Shown: positions 18,001 to 26,983 of the stretch, one piece after another
How the letters are laid out: every line of letters begins with the position of its first letter
Position numbering within the stretch: position 1 is the stretch's first letter
Assembly: GCA_012862575.1 (NCBI GenBank)
Contig: BLSF01000148.1
Span: forward strand, 1-28,085
Direction of reading: 5' to 3'
Source of the DNA: Parietichytrium sp. I65-24A
Taxonomy: Eukaryota > Sar > Bigyra > Thraustochytrida > Thraustochytriidae
Length of the DNA stretch: 28,085 nucleotides
Notes under the pieces: generated by a model
Told to the model about the DNA's origin: nothing
Database searches by the model: none
Seen by the model: only the letters and a program-made list of their open reading frames with translations
Position numbers and translations under genes: made by a program

Positions 18001-19464
18001 TTAGCACTGTGACTTGTTCTGGTTGGGGAATTTCCTCTTCAGAAAGTCCATGAGTGTAACGGTTGCCAACGATGATTGCGTTGTGACATCACGGGACAAG
18101 GGAGTTGGACTAACACGCCGTGTCTGGTTCAGAGTTATATCGTGTTTGAGTGTAGAGGACACCGGGTTACCCCTAAAATTACGCTTATCTAGTCCCATTG
18201 TCTGAAACGCCAAGTCTTGTTCCTTAACGCGGTGCAAAGCTTCGCGGATCTGGCACTCAATGCTCATGACATCGTTGTTGGATGAGACTTGAGGCGTTTC
18301 AGACACCTCGCGGGCATCGGGCGCCTCGCGTGCATCGCGTGCTTCGCGTGCGTCGGGTGCCTCGGGTGCAACGGGTGCCTCGCGTGCTTCGCGTGCAGCC
18401 GGAGGTTTTGCGATGACAGAGGCAGTATCAAGCAGTTCTCCTCGCTTCTGGGTGTCTTGGCGCAATCGGCGCCGACGGAAGGCGGCGGAGATCGTTTTCT
18501 TGCTCAGCCGGATATCGTTGTGCGGCACGCTGACCGTGGATCGGCGGCGAACATTGACGGACCGGCCGAAGTGCTTTATCGGCATATTGGCGCCGCATCG
18601 GCGGAGGAAGTGGTCTTGATGCAGTGCTCGACTCTTGCGCAATATCGTTTGCTGGATCGAGACTCTTTGCATCAGCGCTTTGTAGTCGTCATTGTCCTTG
18701 CACGTGACTCGCTCGAGTGCGACATCGCCCTCCAGTTCGGCCGCTAGCTCAACACGAGGCACGTGAGGCGCTGATAATGGGAACAGTTGTATGTCAGAGT
18801 CAGACTCAGACAGAGCCCTGAACTCGTGCACGTCAAGTTTGCCTCCAAAAGCCTTCAGGTGGCGGAAATGAGGCGCTCGTTTCAGCGCGTTCACGCCTCT
18901 GCTACCCTTGACACGAGATGTCATGTGATACACCGTGCGCAGCATGTATTCGGCAAGCGGTAAATTCCCGTTCTCGGCAGCCTCGGCGAGCATGCATCCA
19001 GAAGAACAGTACTGGCCGCGGACCATGAGAACAGGAACTTTCTGCGGGTGCAGAAATGGTTTACCGTCAAGTATGTCTAGCGTGAACGAGTCGCGATGGA
19101 CGCTTTGTAGTCTCACCGGCAGCGGGACGGGCCGTCCCTTGAATGCATGGCGGCACCACATGCAGAGTGGATCAATCCTGTTGTATTCAAACATCATGGC
19201 CCGGTGCGAAATCCGACACAAGCTTTTTCTGGTCAGAGACATATTTACCAAAGGGCGTAGTGGATAGAGGAGTGTCGTGACAAACACGACCAACGTGACC
19301 GATACTTACTTGACTCCATCGCCAATGTGAATGTTGTCAGAGTCGTCGCAACCGAGATAGAACTCTCGGCAGCTCCTCACATTCGAGCAAATATCGCCAT
19401 TGCAGTGCCGATCGTTCGCGAGAAGTGTTCTTTGTAGGATGAAAGTAGCAGATGACCTCCCCAT
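18001..19464 (-). CDS. VLTF2-like late transcription factor, two exons
   Basis: Exons 19464-19310 and 19228-18001; the 81-nt intron runs GTAAGT to CTGACCAG, phase 2 on both sides, 460 codons in total. The core reads DPLCMWCRHAF...PVPLPV (Cys74, Cys77), then VPVLMVRGQYCSSGCMLAEA (Cys126, Cys130), then RAPHFRHLKAFGGKLDVHEFR (about 169-189). 'C..C...F...P..LP', '(F/Y)CS..C' and 'AP...L..FGG.l...EFR' in this order are the hallmarks of the VLTF2-like proteins of large DNA viruses, which activate late genes. The C-terminal half is longer than usual, with an Ala-Arg-Glu minisatellite tract (REAPDAREARDAREAP) and a Lys-rich end. Alternative unspliced start: ATG at 19242 inside the intron. The gene is divergent from the VLTF3-like gene. 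Confidence 0.8.
18306..18402 (-). repeat. Nonamer repeat coding for Ala-Arg-Glu / Ala-Pro-Asp
   Basis: About ten diverged copies of a 9-nt unit of GCGTGCTTC type lie inside the VLTF2-like gene. Units keep the frame and give Arg-Glu-Ala, Pro-Asp-Ala and Pro-Glu-Ala triplets in the C-terminal linker. Confidence 0.85.
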
Positions 19465-20073
19465 TGGGCAAAATCAACCTCTTCCTCCTCCTCTTCTTCT
19501 CTCTCTCTTTCTCTCTCTTTCTCTTTCTTTCTCTCTCCCAATGCTCTCAGGGGAGTTCCTCAAGGTTATTCAAGATATGAAACTGGTAGGTCAAAACCTG
19601 GATAGCTGACCTCGACCCTGATGGCAGAGGTTCGGGGATTGCCATTTGACTGGGAACTTGGAAATGTTACGAATAACCATCGTATGGATTATACTAGATG
19701 TCATGCGCTCATCCACTTTGGCTGTCAATCGGAACAACAGTAAATTCTACCCTCCTGTGATTTTTCCCCCCTCGCCCTGTGGGAAAAAAAATGCTCGGAA
19801 AGTAGAACTGAGAAGCACGCGCCTGTATTACACGGGCTTAATCTTCGTCCCAGATTCCAGGTCCCAGGGTTCGAGCATTATGTACCAGCAGTACTTTGGT
19901 CTCGAAACAGAGAGACAATGTGAAAGGTCCCCTAGACATTACGGCAAACCCGAAACGCTTGATCACGTCCAGACACGCTCAGACACGCTCAAACACGCCC
20001 GGACACGCAAGACCACTTGGCATCCCTTTGGCTTCCCTTTGGCATCCCTTTGGCGTCCCTTTGGCAAGATATC
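19465..20073. promoter_or_regulatory. Divergent region between the two late transcription factor genes
   Basis: 609 bp separate the two start codons. It contains a CT-rich low-complexity run (19483-19545), a mixed segment with no gene, a CAGACACGCT-type decamer repeat (about 19968-20010) and a CCCTTTGGCATC-type 12-mer repeated four times (about 20027-20066) that ends 10 nt before the VLTF3-like start. The 5' signals of both genes must lie here. No conserved promoter motif can be named. Confidence 0.5.
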
Positions 20074-22137
20074 ATGGAAAAACCGGACACTTTGCCTCGA
20101 AAACAAGTGACAAATGCGATCATTCGAAAAAATAGTAACGTCGAAAACACGAGGGAGATCTTGAATGTGTATGGCCAGCTCAAGTGCCTGTACGGCTCTC
20201 TGAAGCGGAAGGGTAGACGGTTCATGAACAAGAGCGAGAGGCCTGATATCAAGCGTAGGAGGATGCGGGAGTGTGCATTGAATGGTTCCGACGGTACCCA
20301 TGAATGCGCTGAATCCGACCAAAACTGTTCCAGCTCCCCAGTAGAAAGTATTTTGTTAGAGTGCATTTCTGCAACGGATCAAAGCATTCCTCTATCGAGC
20401 CAGAAGGAAGAGATCACGGATTCGTTGAGAGCGATACTGGCTCTTTTGCGAGGGAGATCCCGCTGGCGAAAGATCGGCATGAGTGCTCATTCGGACCAGC
20501 TTTTTGAGGGGTTATCGAGATTGTTTGCGCTCTGCCGTGGCCACGACAACAACGCAATTGCAGGCGGTACTTCTGCGGGGCGCCCTTTCCATGCTCATAT
20601 TGACGCATTGAATGACTACCATGCGTCCCTTTCGATCAATATCCTCACGATCCAGACGAACCAGCGGAAAATGCTAGCAAGCCAGGCGCTCGAATCTGCT
20701 GTCATGGATGCGGCGATGCATCGCGACGGGCACTCCGCGTCCGGCACTGGGAGTGCACAGGGGTTAGTCGCTGGTGACGGGAGTCTTAAGCTTCAAAACT
20801 TCTTCAAGGTGAGCAAAAGCGCATTTCAAACTAGCGTCGAGCGTTTCATGTTCGACGTGTACTGGAAACACGCGGTGCATACGCTGGAGATGTTTGCGGT
20901 CCCAGGCAGCGACCATCTGAGGACGGCGTTTCTGCAATCCGTTGGCATATCTCGCGACGCGCCGGTCGAGCAGTCGCGCAGCGCCAGTGGCAATGGCAAT
21001 GGCAATGGCAATGGCAATGACGGACATCAATCTCAGCAAAAGTACGGCTCTTTGAAGCACATCGCTGTAATAGATGAGGCAAGTGGCTGCATTGCAATTC
21101 GCGCACCGGACGGCAGCATGTCCCAGAAGTGTCCCCACTGCCTTGCGGTTTCAAGCATGCTTGTTGATCATGGGACATGCGCAGTGGTATGCTCCTCGTG
21201 CGGAGTTGTGACACGCAGGTAAGTTGCACGCGATGCGGGAGAGAAAGTCCTGGTTGAGAACACCTTTTACTTGAATCTAACATTCGCTAATTGGCTCTGT
21301 GTAGCACGCTCAACCAGAAGGTGACCTTTGATCAGGCTCGGTCGAGTGCCGCTGTCAAAGCCAATCTACCGTATCAGCGCATCTCGCATCTGAAGGAGTT
21401 CTTGACGCGGATGAGCGGTCAGGAAAGGACAGGTGAGTAGCCGATGGCAGAGCCCTTTTGTGAAGAAAGAAGAAGGAAGATAAGTTTGACGGACTGACGA
21501 AAGACGAATACGTCGCTGAAATCACATTGAAATCATACCAGTCATCCCGCAAAAGGTGCTTCTTTGCATTTTGCAGGAGCTGGGCAAGTTGAAGATCAAT
21601 CCTCTCACCGAACCTGATCAAGTTACGCACATCCTCATTCGGAGGCTGTTGAACGAGAATGGGTACTCTAGATTCTACGAGAACATCTCCAAGATCATTT
21701 GGCTTCTCACAAAGCGCATGCCGGTTTGCATGTCAGACGAGCAGGTAAGTTCAAAGAAAGAAAGAGAGAGAGAGAGAGAGACAAAAAAGGAAACAGGGAT
21801 GGGGGGACGAGGAAATGAAAGTATAATGCAATGGCAATTGCGTGTCATTCTAACCTGAAAACGGAAACTTTGGAGAGTATTGCTGTAGAAAGAATGCATT
21901 GTACAAATGTTTATGGACGCGCAAGGCCCTTTTGAACTATACAAGGACCATTTCACGCGCAAGAACTTTATGAGCTATAGCTACTTTGTGTTTAAGTGCT
22001 GCGAGTTGATGGGATTCGACGATTTCACCGGCAAGTTGCGCCTACTTATTGGGCCGCAAAACCGCGTGCAAAGCGATGCCATTTGGCTCAAGATCTGCGA
22101 AACTCTGAACTGGGAGTACATCCAAACGTGCGCATGA
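20074..22137 (+). CDS. VLTF3: VLTF3-like late transcription factor, four exons
   Basis: Exons 20074-21218, 21305-21432, 21542-21744, 21889-22137; introns of 86, 109 and 144 nt start GTAAGT, GTGAGT, GTAAGT and have CTAAC or CTGAC branch-like sites. Phases match (2, 1, 0) and the total is 575 codons including stop. The zinc ribbon CPHC...CSSCGVV is at about residues 353-376. The following VLTF3 core shows NLPYQRISHLKEFLTRMSGQ, then VIPQKVLLCILQELGK, LLNENGYSRFYENISKIIWLL, PFELYKDHFTRKNFMSYSYF and the ending WLKICETLNWEYI, in the usual order and spacing. The family activates late genes in large DNA viruses. The N-terminal ~340 residues are an unusual extension, partly low-complexity, with a Gly-Asn repeat (about 20990-21018). 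The start follows the 12-mer repeat; an upstream in-frame start would translate that repeat. Confidence 0.92.
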
Positions 22138-22179
22138 TAGGTTGCTTTCTTGTGACACTCTCACTCTTCTTCCAACAAG

Positions 22180-22403
22180 GCGAGAACGATACAAAGTATG
22201 GCATACAGGATTCCAGCAAGTATGAGAACTCTCAAGATCCATTTTGGAACCGTGAAGAGGTAAGTATTCATTCCAAAAGCAGAGGATCGTCTTGACTATT
22301 CCAGCCTAAACACGCACACGCTCGCGCGCATGTGCTTTCAACGGGCCAGTTTGGCTACGCGCTGGAAGTGTGGACAAAAAAAAAGGAAGGAAGGAAGGAA
22401 TGA
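22180..22403 (+). other. Candidate extra exons downstream of the VLTF3-like gene
   Basis: After an acceptor-like CTTCTTCCAACAAG, an 80-nt segment (22180-22259) reads ENDTKYGIQDSSKYENSQDP and on to NREE, ending at a perfect GTAAGT donor. A 45-nt gap ends in CTATTCCAG, after which 33 codons (22305-22403) stay in phase to a TGA. No donor of matching phase was found in the VLTF3-like final exon, which already ends where the family normally ends. It may be an alternative 3' exon, a short separate gene or a remnant. Confidence 0.3.
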
Positions 22404-22442
22404 AGAAAAGAGGGCACACCTTCTCTATGCAAACTTATTTTG

Positions 22443-23805
22443 TCATGTAAACGGCAAGGCTATTCCGGCCCGCTTGTTGATCCATCGCACCCCGATTGCT
22501 TTCCAGAACTCGTCAACATCTCGCTCCTTCCCCAATCCATACTCGGAGATTTTATACTGGTACTTGGTGTCCACGTCAGAAAGTGGGCAGAGGCCCATAA
22601 TGTGTCGCACCCGGCCAATCGACTTCAGCCGGCACATCTCGGCTCTCGAGATCTCAGAGTCAAAACGCGGCTTGCCCCCTCGGCCGTAGTGGTGAACAGC
22701 AAAATTTTGGCCGAAGTGGTACAGGTTGTACCCGGAGGTGAAGAGCCTCGCCGAGAAGAGGAGCTCCTACCCCAAAAAACAGGAAGGACAGATAGGGGTC
22801 GAACCCTCCTATCTTCTTCAGCGCGCTCCCTGGAAATGCGATGAGATTGGCCCCGATTAACGGCGTCCCTTGAAAAGGTATTCCATGACGGCCGTCTGGT
22901 AAGTCCACGAACGCCCCGCGCATCCCTGGCAGCCCGTCTTTGTCTACGGGCGAGGCCTGCATAGTGATCGCTTGCGAATACGAGCCAGCGGTGATGGACT
23001 TAAGCTGCTCATCAGTCGGCGGATAATTACCTATCACCGCCTTCGGGTCCCCGATCAGCTTAAATTGTTTCCTCATGATTGTGTCCCAGCCTGGTACAAA
23101 CTTGGTGTGGGAGTCGATTTGAAGGTAAATCTCCTCGCCGCGGTACAGTTTGGAGCACAGATACCTTGCATATGTTGGCCCGCGTGCCTCGTTGGCCTCA
23201 AGAGTCATCACGCGGATATGACCGGTCTTCAAGCGGCTGATGCAGACCGGGCAGCTATACAGACAGTTTTCCCGCACGAACCCGCTGAGCGCGCTTGAAA
23301 TGGTAGAGTTTCCAACGACATACTCGTCGCCATTGTCCTTCGGGTTGCCGTCAAGCGCATCTTGCTGGTGGAGAACATGCTCTTGTGAGAGCTTGGCCGA
23401 TTTGATCTAGTGACATCGAATTCATTTTGGTTTGTCTGTTAGAGCGAGCGATGGAGTGCGTGGAAAAAAAAGATAAAAGAAAAAAGATAAAAGAAAAACA
23501 TTTGCACGTACCTGTTGAACTACGCCGATGAAAATCATGTCCGGCTCGTCGGCCAGCTCAAATATCTGACCGAGGGTCTCCTGGCATTCAGAGTCTCTAT
23601 AAGATGCCACGCTTATGAAGATGGAGTCTGGAAACGGCGGGTAATTATCCAGGGTTTTTAAGTTCCACCCGTCGTCATCTTGCAGGCAGTCCGCGCAGTC
23701 CACGCAGTCCACAGTATCGATGGCTTCCGTCGATGCGGTCGCGGTCGCGGTCGCGGTCGCGGTTGCGGTTGCGGTTGCACATCGCTCGCCTCCACAGCTC
23801 TCCAT
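22443..23805 (-). CDS. GT60-type glycosyltransferase (GlcNAc transferase family), two exons, one-base frameshift
   Basis: Exons 23805-23512 and 23406-22443; the intron of 105 nt runs GTACGT to GTCACTAG with a CTAAC branch-like site, phase 0. Family blocks are clear: IFISVASYRDSECQETLGQI, then MIFIGVVQQ, EARGPTYARYLCSKLYRGEE, YLQIDSHTKF (the DxH metal site), WDTIMRKQFK, IGANLIAFPGSALKKIGGFD and a C-terminal HHYGRGGKPRFD. These match the family of Skp1 hydroxyproline GlcNAc transferase (Pfam PF11397), which transfers GlcNAc from UDP-GlcNAc. At plus-strand base 22769 a single extra base, in a T6-G4 context on the coding strand, shifts the frame between LSFLFFG and the following LLFSARL segment; family homology resumes immediately after. 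The N-terminal Thr-Ala repeat comes from a hexamer minisatellite. Start at 23805; an ATG at 23817 is also possible. Confidence 0.85.
23729..23779 (-). repeat. GCGGTC/GCGGTT hexamer repeat
   Basis: Seven hexamers of GCGGTC then GCGGTT, coding for alternating Thr-Ala near the N-terminus of the glycosyltransferase. The shift from C to T in the last three units looks like a boundary between two expansion events. Confidence 0.9.
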
Positions 23806-23897
23806 TCTATTTCTCATTCCTTCTTTCCTTCCTTCCTCACGCGCAAGTTCAAGTAAAAAATTTCTACTCCTTCTACTTTGATTCGCTCTCTCACAGG
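23806..23897. promoter_or_regulatory. 92-bp divergent intergenic region
   Basis: Holds a CTTCCTTCCTTCC run and CAAGTAAAAAATTTCTACTCC between the opposite starts at 23805 and 23898. TCTCACAG just before the plus-strand ATG resembles a splice acceptor, so a 5'-leader intron cannot be excluded. Confidence 0.4.
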
Positions 23898-24797
23898 ATG
23901 AGGTCTCCGGGAAATAATACAAAAAAAACGCGTGCAAGACACGCGACGCGGAATGCAACATCTGTGACGGGGGAGGAGCTCGTCGGTTCAAACGAGGCTG
24001 TGATCAACAGTCCCAGGAGCCTGATCGATCTCGCTGCTGTGACTGTCACGGATCTATGCGCGTTCTCGTTGATGCTTTTCTTCATGCTCAATTACGCGTT
24101 CCCGGGCGACAACTTCATCACAAGTGGGAGATACCTTTCTTACTTTGACGGCTCCGATGGCTCCGACGGCTCCGAATCGTCTGTGAATCATACGGGGAAC
24201 GGCTCGGGTGAAAGCACGCGCTCCGAACCGGATAGCAGCGTCGTGGTATGGACGGTTCTCGGCGTGGTCATTGTGATATGCGTGATTTCGGTCTTCGTGT
24301 ACACAAGCGCGTGGGTAAAAGTGCACCTCCAGATTCGTGCTGCAAAACGCGACGTGGACACTGTTTGGAGGAGTGTGCTGGATGAATTCGAACACGAACA
24401 CCCGAACCAACAGAAAGTCATTCGTGGCGGCGCGAACCAAGAATTCGATCGATGGCTGGCGAACTCGGCGGTGATGCTTGCCTACTTGAACGCTTCTGAG
24501 AGCCGTACATCCGGCCTTCGCAACAAAGGCTTGCCCGAAGTAAATAGGGAAGTTTTCCGAGCATATACAACGCTCATGATTTGGGGCCAAGGTCTTGACA
24601 ACGATGGGCTGAGAGCTGCCCTGAAAGATAAAGAGAGGCCTTTAGGCAAAGTCTTTGCCAAATTGGGTGAGGATGCGATAGAGGAGTACTGCAATGAGAT
24701 CTCAGATTGCACTGCAAATCGTAGAGATATACTCACAAAAGGCCTCATCTTGCAAAATCTCATGAAAACTTACATATCTGAGTCTCCGAAGAAATAA
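23898..24797 (+). CDS. Two-helix membrane protein with glycosylation-like loop
   Basis: 299 residues from ATG 23898. The basic N-terminus (NTKKTRARHATRNAT) precedes a first helix (about 48-66, DLCAFSLMLFFMLNYAFPG). A loop of ~45 residues follows, with Asp-Gly-Ser repeats and two Asn-x-Ser/Thr sites (NHTGNGS). The second helix is VVVWTVLGVVIVICVISVFVY (about 114-134). The C-terminal ~165 residues are soluble and helical, with WLANSAVMLAYLNAS and EVFRAYTTLMIWGQGL, and no recognised family. The loop between helices would be outside or lumenal. It is divergent from the glycosyltransferase, so the enzyme could modify this or similar surface proteins; that is speculation. Confidence 0.8.
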   Translation: MRSPGNNTKKTRARHATRNATSVTGEELVGSNEAVINSPRSLIDLAAVTVTDLCAFSLMLFFMLNYAFPGDNFITSGRYLSYFDGSDGSDGSESSVNHTGNGSGESTRSEPDSSVVVWTVLGVVIVICVISVFVYTSAWVKVHLQIRAAKRDVDTVWRSVLDEFEHEHPNQQKVIRGGANQEFDRWLANSAVMLAYLNASESRTSGLRNKGLPEVNREVFRAYTTLMIWGQGLDNDGLRAALKDKERPLGKVFAKLGEDAIEEYCNEISDCTANRRDILTKGLILQNLMKTYISESPKK

Positions 24798-24876
24798 TCG
24801 ATCAGAAGTTGCGGTGGTAATCTATTTTTGTCCGATAGTATACACCGTGAGAAGTGGTGAAGTCTAGCAGGTAAAG

Positions 24877-25125
24877 ATGAACGATCCGTCTCCGTCGATC
24901 CTCGCGCAATTTTCCGCTTGTGAGCGCCTTCCATTTTTGAGTGCGGACAAACTCGCACAAGAGGTAACGATCCTGAAGCCCCTTTGTGCCGTCAGCATCA
25001 TGATGGGAGCCGGCGCATCGTCGTGCCGCAAGGTCGAACGCTGTAGTTGCGCCAGAGCCGCTTTCGGAGACTTCAATCTAACCTCCGCGAACTCGATCTT
25101 TTCGTTAAAGCAAGTCTCAAAGTAA
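24877..25125 (+). CDS. Small hypothetical frame
   Basis: An 82-codon frame from ATG 24877, starting 79 bp after the previous stop. It holds several Cys residues (SCRKVERCSCARA) and no helix. A minus-strand frame of similar length covers the same bases, so coding status is open. The sequence GCAGGTAAAG directly before the ATG resembles a donor site. Confidence 0.3.
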   Translation: MNDPSPSILAQFSACERLPFLSADKLAQEVTILKPLCAVSIMMGAGASSCRKVERCSCARAAFGDFNLTSANSIFSLKQVSK

Positions 25126-25186
25126 CGAACTCGAGTCAAGCTGATGAAATTTTATAGGGAAGGAAGACGCAAAAAATCTGCCCAAT

Positions 25187-25197
25187 TTCCAATTTCC

Positions 25198-25243
<46 letters not shown>
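25187..25243. repeat. CAGTTTC heptamer repeat
   Basis: About eight tandem heptamers (CCAGTTT / CCAATTT variants) in the 613-bp gap between 24797 and 25411. The rest of the gap has an AT-rich segment, TTTTTTTCC, and nothing recognisable apart from the doubtful small frame at 24877. Confidence 0.92.
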
Positions 25244-25244
<1 letters not shown>

Positions 25245-25410
25245 CCGTCACTGTCGGCATCGCAATTTTTTTTCCTTTGCACTCAACCATACGTGGTGAG
25301 CGCGGAGTTTGGATCGTTTCTGCCTGGCATTGATTTTGTTTTTCATTCCAGTCTTTTTATTCACTCTTTTCGGACACGTTTAGTAAACCCCGTCCAGCAA
25401 GTGTCTTAAT

Positions 25411-26214
25411 ATGGCGGTCACGACACGCAAAGGGGAAAAGAGGCGCGCAAAGACGACTGGAAAGACTGCGAGAAAGACGAAAGGAAAAACGACAAGAAGG
25501 GCGAGCAAGTCGAAGGGCGCGAGTAAGTCAACGGGAAGTGCGACACGAAGGGCGAGCAACTCGAAGGGCTCTAGTAAGTCTACGGGAATGGCAACAGGAA
25601 GGACCAACAGCAGGATTTCACAAGGTCCAGTGTATAGTACTTCACCCGCTTACTCACAGTCGACTGGGAGCTCGTCATACCCCGGACACGTGGGCCAGCC
25701 GCCCCGGGCGTACCCGGTCAAGCCTACCCCTCAGGGTAGCAATCATACCTTTCTGCACATTCTCCTGCTCATCGCAGTAGTCGCAGGAATTGCCATCCTC
25801 ATCAAGGCTCTCTTGGAAGGTGGTGACACGGATAACACCACCGCGCCAGCGACGACTATTGCTTCAAGCACCATGGCGGCTTCTGGTCTAAGCGGCGGGG
25901 CGACCGCCGCTATCGTAATTACAGTGCTCGTTGTCGTCGCCATCATTGGACTCTTCATTTACAAAAAGTATGTACATTGGAAAGCAGATCAAGCAGAACA
26001 AAAGAGGCTAGCTCAAATTAAAAATGCGGCAAACTTGCATTATACGAATTTGTTGGAAAATAAAGATAAACTCAAGGAGGCAGAACTTGTAGCCTATGAA
26101 AGAACACACAACAAAGCATATTGGCACCCGGGCTACAGCAAACTCGCAGAAGATGTAAGACAAAGGATTCGAGATGCCGAAGGAGGCGACGGCTTGGGAC
26201 GCGGGGCGGCTTAG
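25411..26214 (+). CDS. Two-helix membrane protein with Lys/Arg/Ser-rich N-terminus
   Basis: 267 residues from ATG 25411. The first ~65 residues are strongly basic, with a 16-residue unit in two copies (from RRASKSKGASKSTGSAT and RRASNSKGSSKSTGMAT; 48 nt each), similar in composition to DNA-packing tails. A Ser/Pro/Tyr-rich segment follows, then helix 1 HILLLIAVVAGIAILIKALL (about 114-133), a Thr/Ala-rich loop, and helix 2 AAIVITVLVVVAIIGLFIYK (about 169-188). The C-terminal part is helical and charged. A basic tail on a membrane protein could bind DNA on the inner side of a virion membrane, which is inference. Both repeat units contain GTAAGT, so cryptic splicing is conceivable. TAG is directly followed by GTGAGT. 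Confidence 0.78.
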   Translation: MAVTTRKGEKRRAKTTGKTARKTKGKTTRRASKSKGASKSTGSATRRASNSKGSSKSTGMATGRTNSRISQGPVYSTSPAYSQSTGSSSYPGHVGQPPRAYPVKPTPQGSNHTFLHILLLIAVVAGIAILIKALLEGGDTDNTTAPATTIASSTMAASGLSGGATAAIVITVLVVVAIIGLFIYKKYVHWKADQAEQKRLAQIKNAANLHYTNLLENKDKLKEAELVAYERTHNKAYWHPGYSKLAEDVRQRIRDAEGGDGLGRGAA

Positions 26215-26568
26215 GTGAGTGATAAACTATGATCAAAAGAATGAAGAATTTCGACACGTCTCATTTCATCATTTCATCATTACATCATTTCAACGCGTTA
26301 TTGCCCATTAAAGTTGAATCGAGTTTTTATTTCGTTCGAGCTCATTGTCACCCTCTCTTTCATTTTTTTCTCGGCTTAGACTTCGAATCAAAAGATTCAG
26401 AACGAGTGGAGGATTTGGTTAGCCAATACTTTCTCATTCTCTCTTCCTCTCTCTCTGTATCATTTTCTCTCTATATATCTGTGTGTCTGTATCTCTTTTT
26501 TTCCCTCTTCGTTCTGAACGCGACACGCCCAGACCTAACTGTGACGAGTGTGACGAGTGTGTGAAAAA
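26215..26568. other. Intergenic region and upstream part of the tandem duplication
   Basis: Contains a CATCATTT repeat (about 26263-26290), a TCTCTCT/TATATATCT stretch (26430-26505) and then GACACGCCC...GTGACGAGTGTGACGAGTGTG directly before the start at 26569. The last ~190 nt are copied in front of the paralogous gene at 27225, starting from GGCTTAGACTT. No gene is seen. Confidence 0.5.
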
Positions 26569-26976
26569 ATGGTGCCGTTCTGGAGCGGTCAAATTGCACG
26601 CGGCGCCTCTGGTGTTGCTGGTGCCGATGCTGGTTCCGCTGCTGCGGTGCCAGGTAAAGCCGAACGGCTTCGTGTTGAGCGTGCCGATGGAGATGCAACC
26701 ACGGAAGTCAAGATCGAGACCCAAGAGAAAATGAAGGAAACGATTTTTGGGTCGATCACTGTTCCGGTCTTTGCAATTTTGATCTTGACTGGCATTGCAG
26801 CCGTTCTCGGCATCTTGTGCATTATCTCGAAAGTCGTCCGTCCCGGTGGAGGGTCTCTGAGGAAGGCCCTGCAAATTGCGAAAGAGAGGGCAGAAAAAGC
26901 TGAGGCAGAAATGCGGCGAATGGAAGAAGCGCAAGGTAATAGAGATATTAACGGTCCTGACCATGGCCGTGTTTAA
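26569..26976 (+). CDS. Single-pass membrane protein, paralogue 1
   Basis: 135 residues from ATG 26569, the first ATG after the shared 5' flank. It begins MVPFWSG, then an Ala/Gly/Asp-rich stretch, an Arg/Glu-rich stretch (ERLRVERADGDATTEVKIE) and one helix, ITVPVFAILILTGIAAVLGILCIIS (about residues 61-85). The tail after the helix is a short amphipathic Lys/Glu/Arg segment (RKALQIAKERAEKAEAEMRR). The next gene but one repeat block, at 27225, is a close copy up to the end of the helix but has a different tail. No family recognised. Confidence 0.82.
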   Translation: MVPFWSGQIARGASGVAGADAGSAAAVPGKAERLRVERADGDATTEVKIETQEKMKETIFGSITVPVFAILILTGIAAVLGILCIISKVVRPGGGSLRKALQIAKERAEKAEAEMRRMEEAQGNRDINGPDHGRV

Positions 26977-26983
26977 GAAAAAC

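Noticed and set aside
19890-20073. Translation of the VLTF3-like gene starting upstream of 20074
   Set aside because: The upstream in-frame sequence is a 12-mer repeat (CCCTTTGGCATC type) giving Pro/Leu/Trp-rich peptide unlike the family; the ATG at 20074 follows it directly.
22755-22790. A tiny intron instead of a frameshift in the glycosyltransferase
   Set aside because: Removing one base restores the family pattern with no residues lost, whereas any GT...AG removal nearby would be far below usable intron size or delete conserved residues.
24864-25139. Minus-strand 91-codon frame opposite the small plus-strand frame
   Set aside because: No motif and no promoter context; it overlaps the doubtful plus-strand frame almost completely, and neither shows homology.
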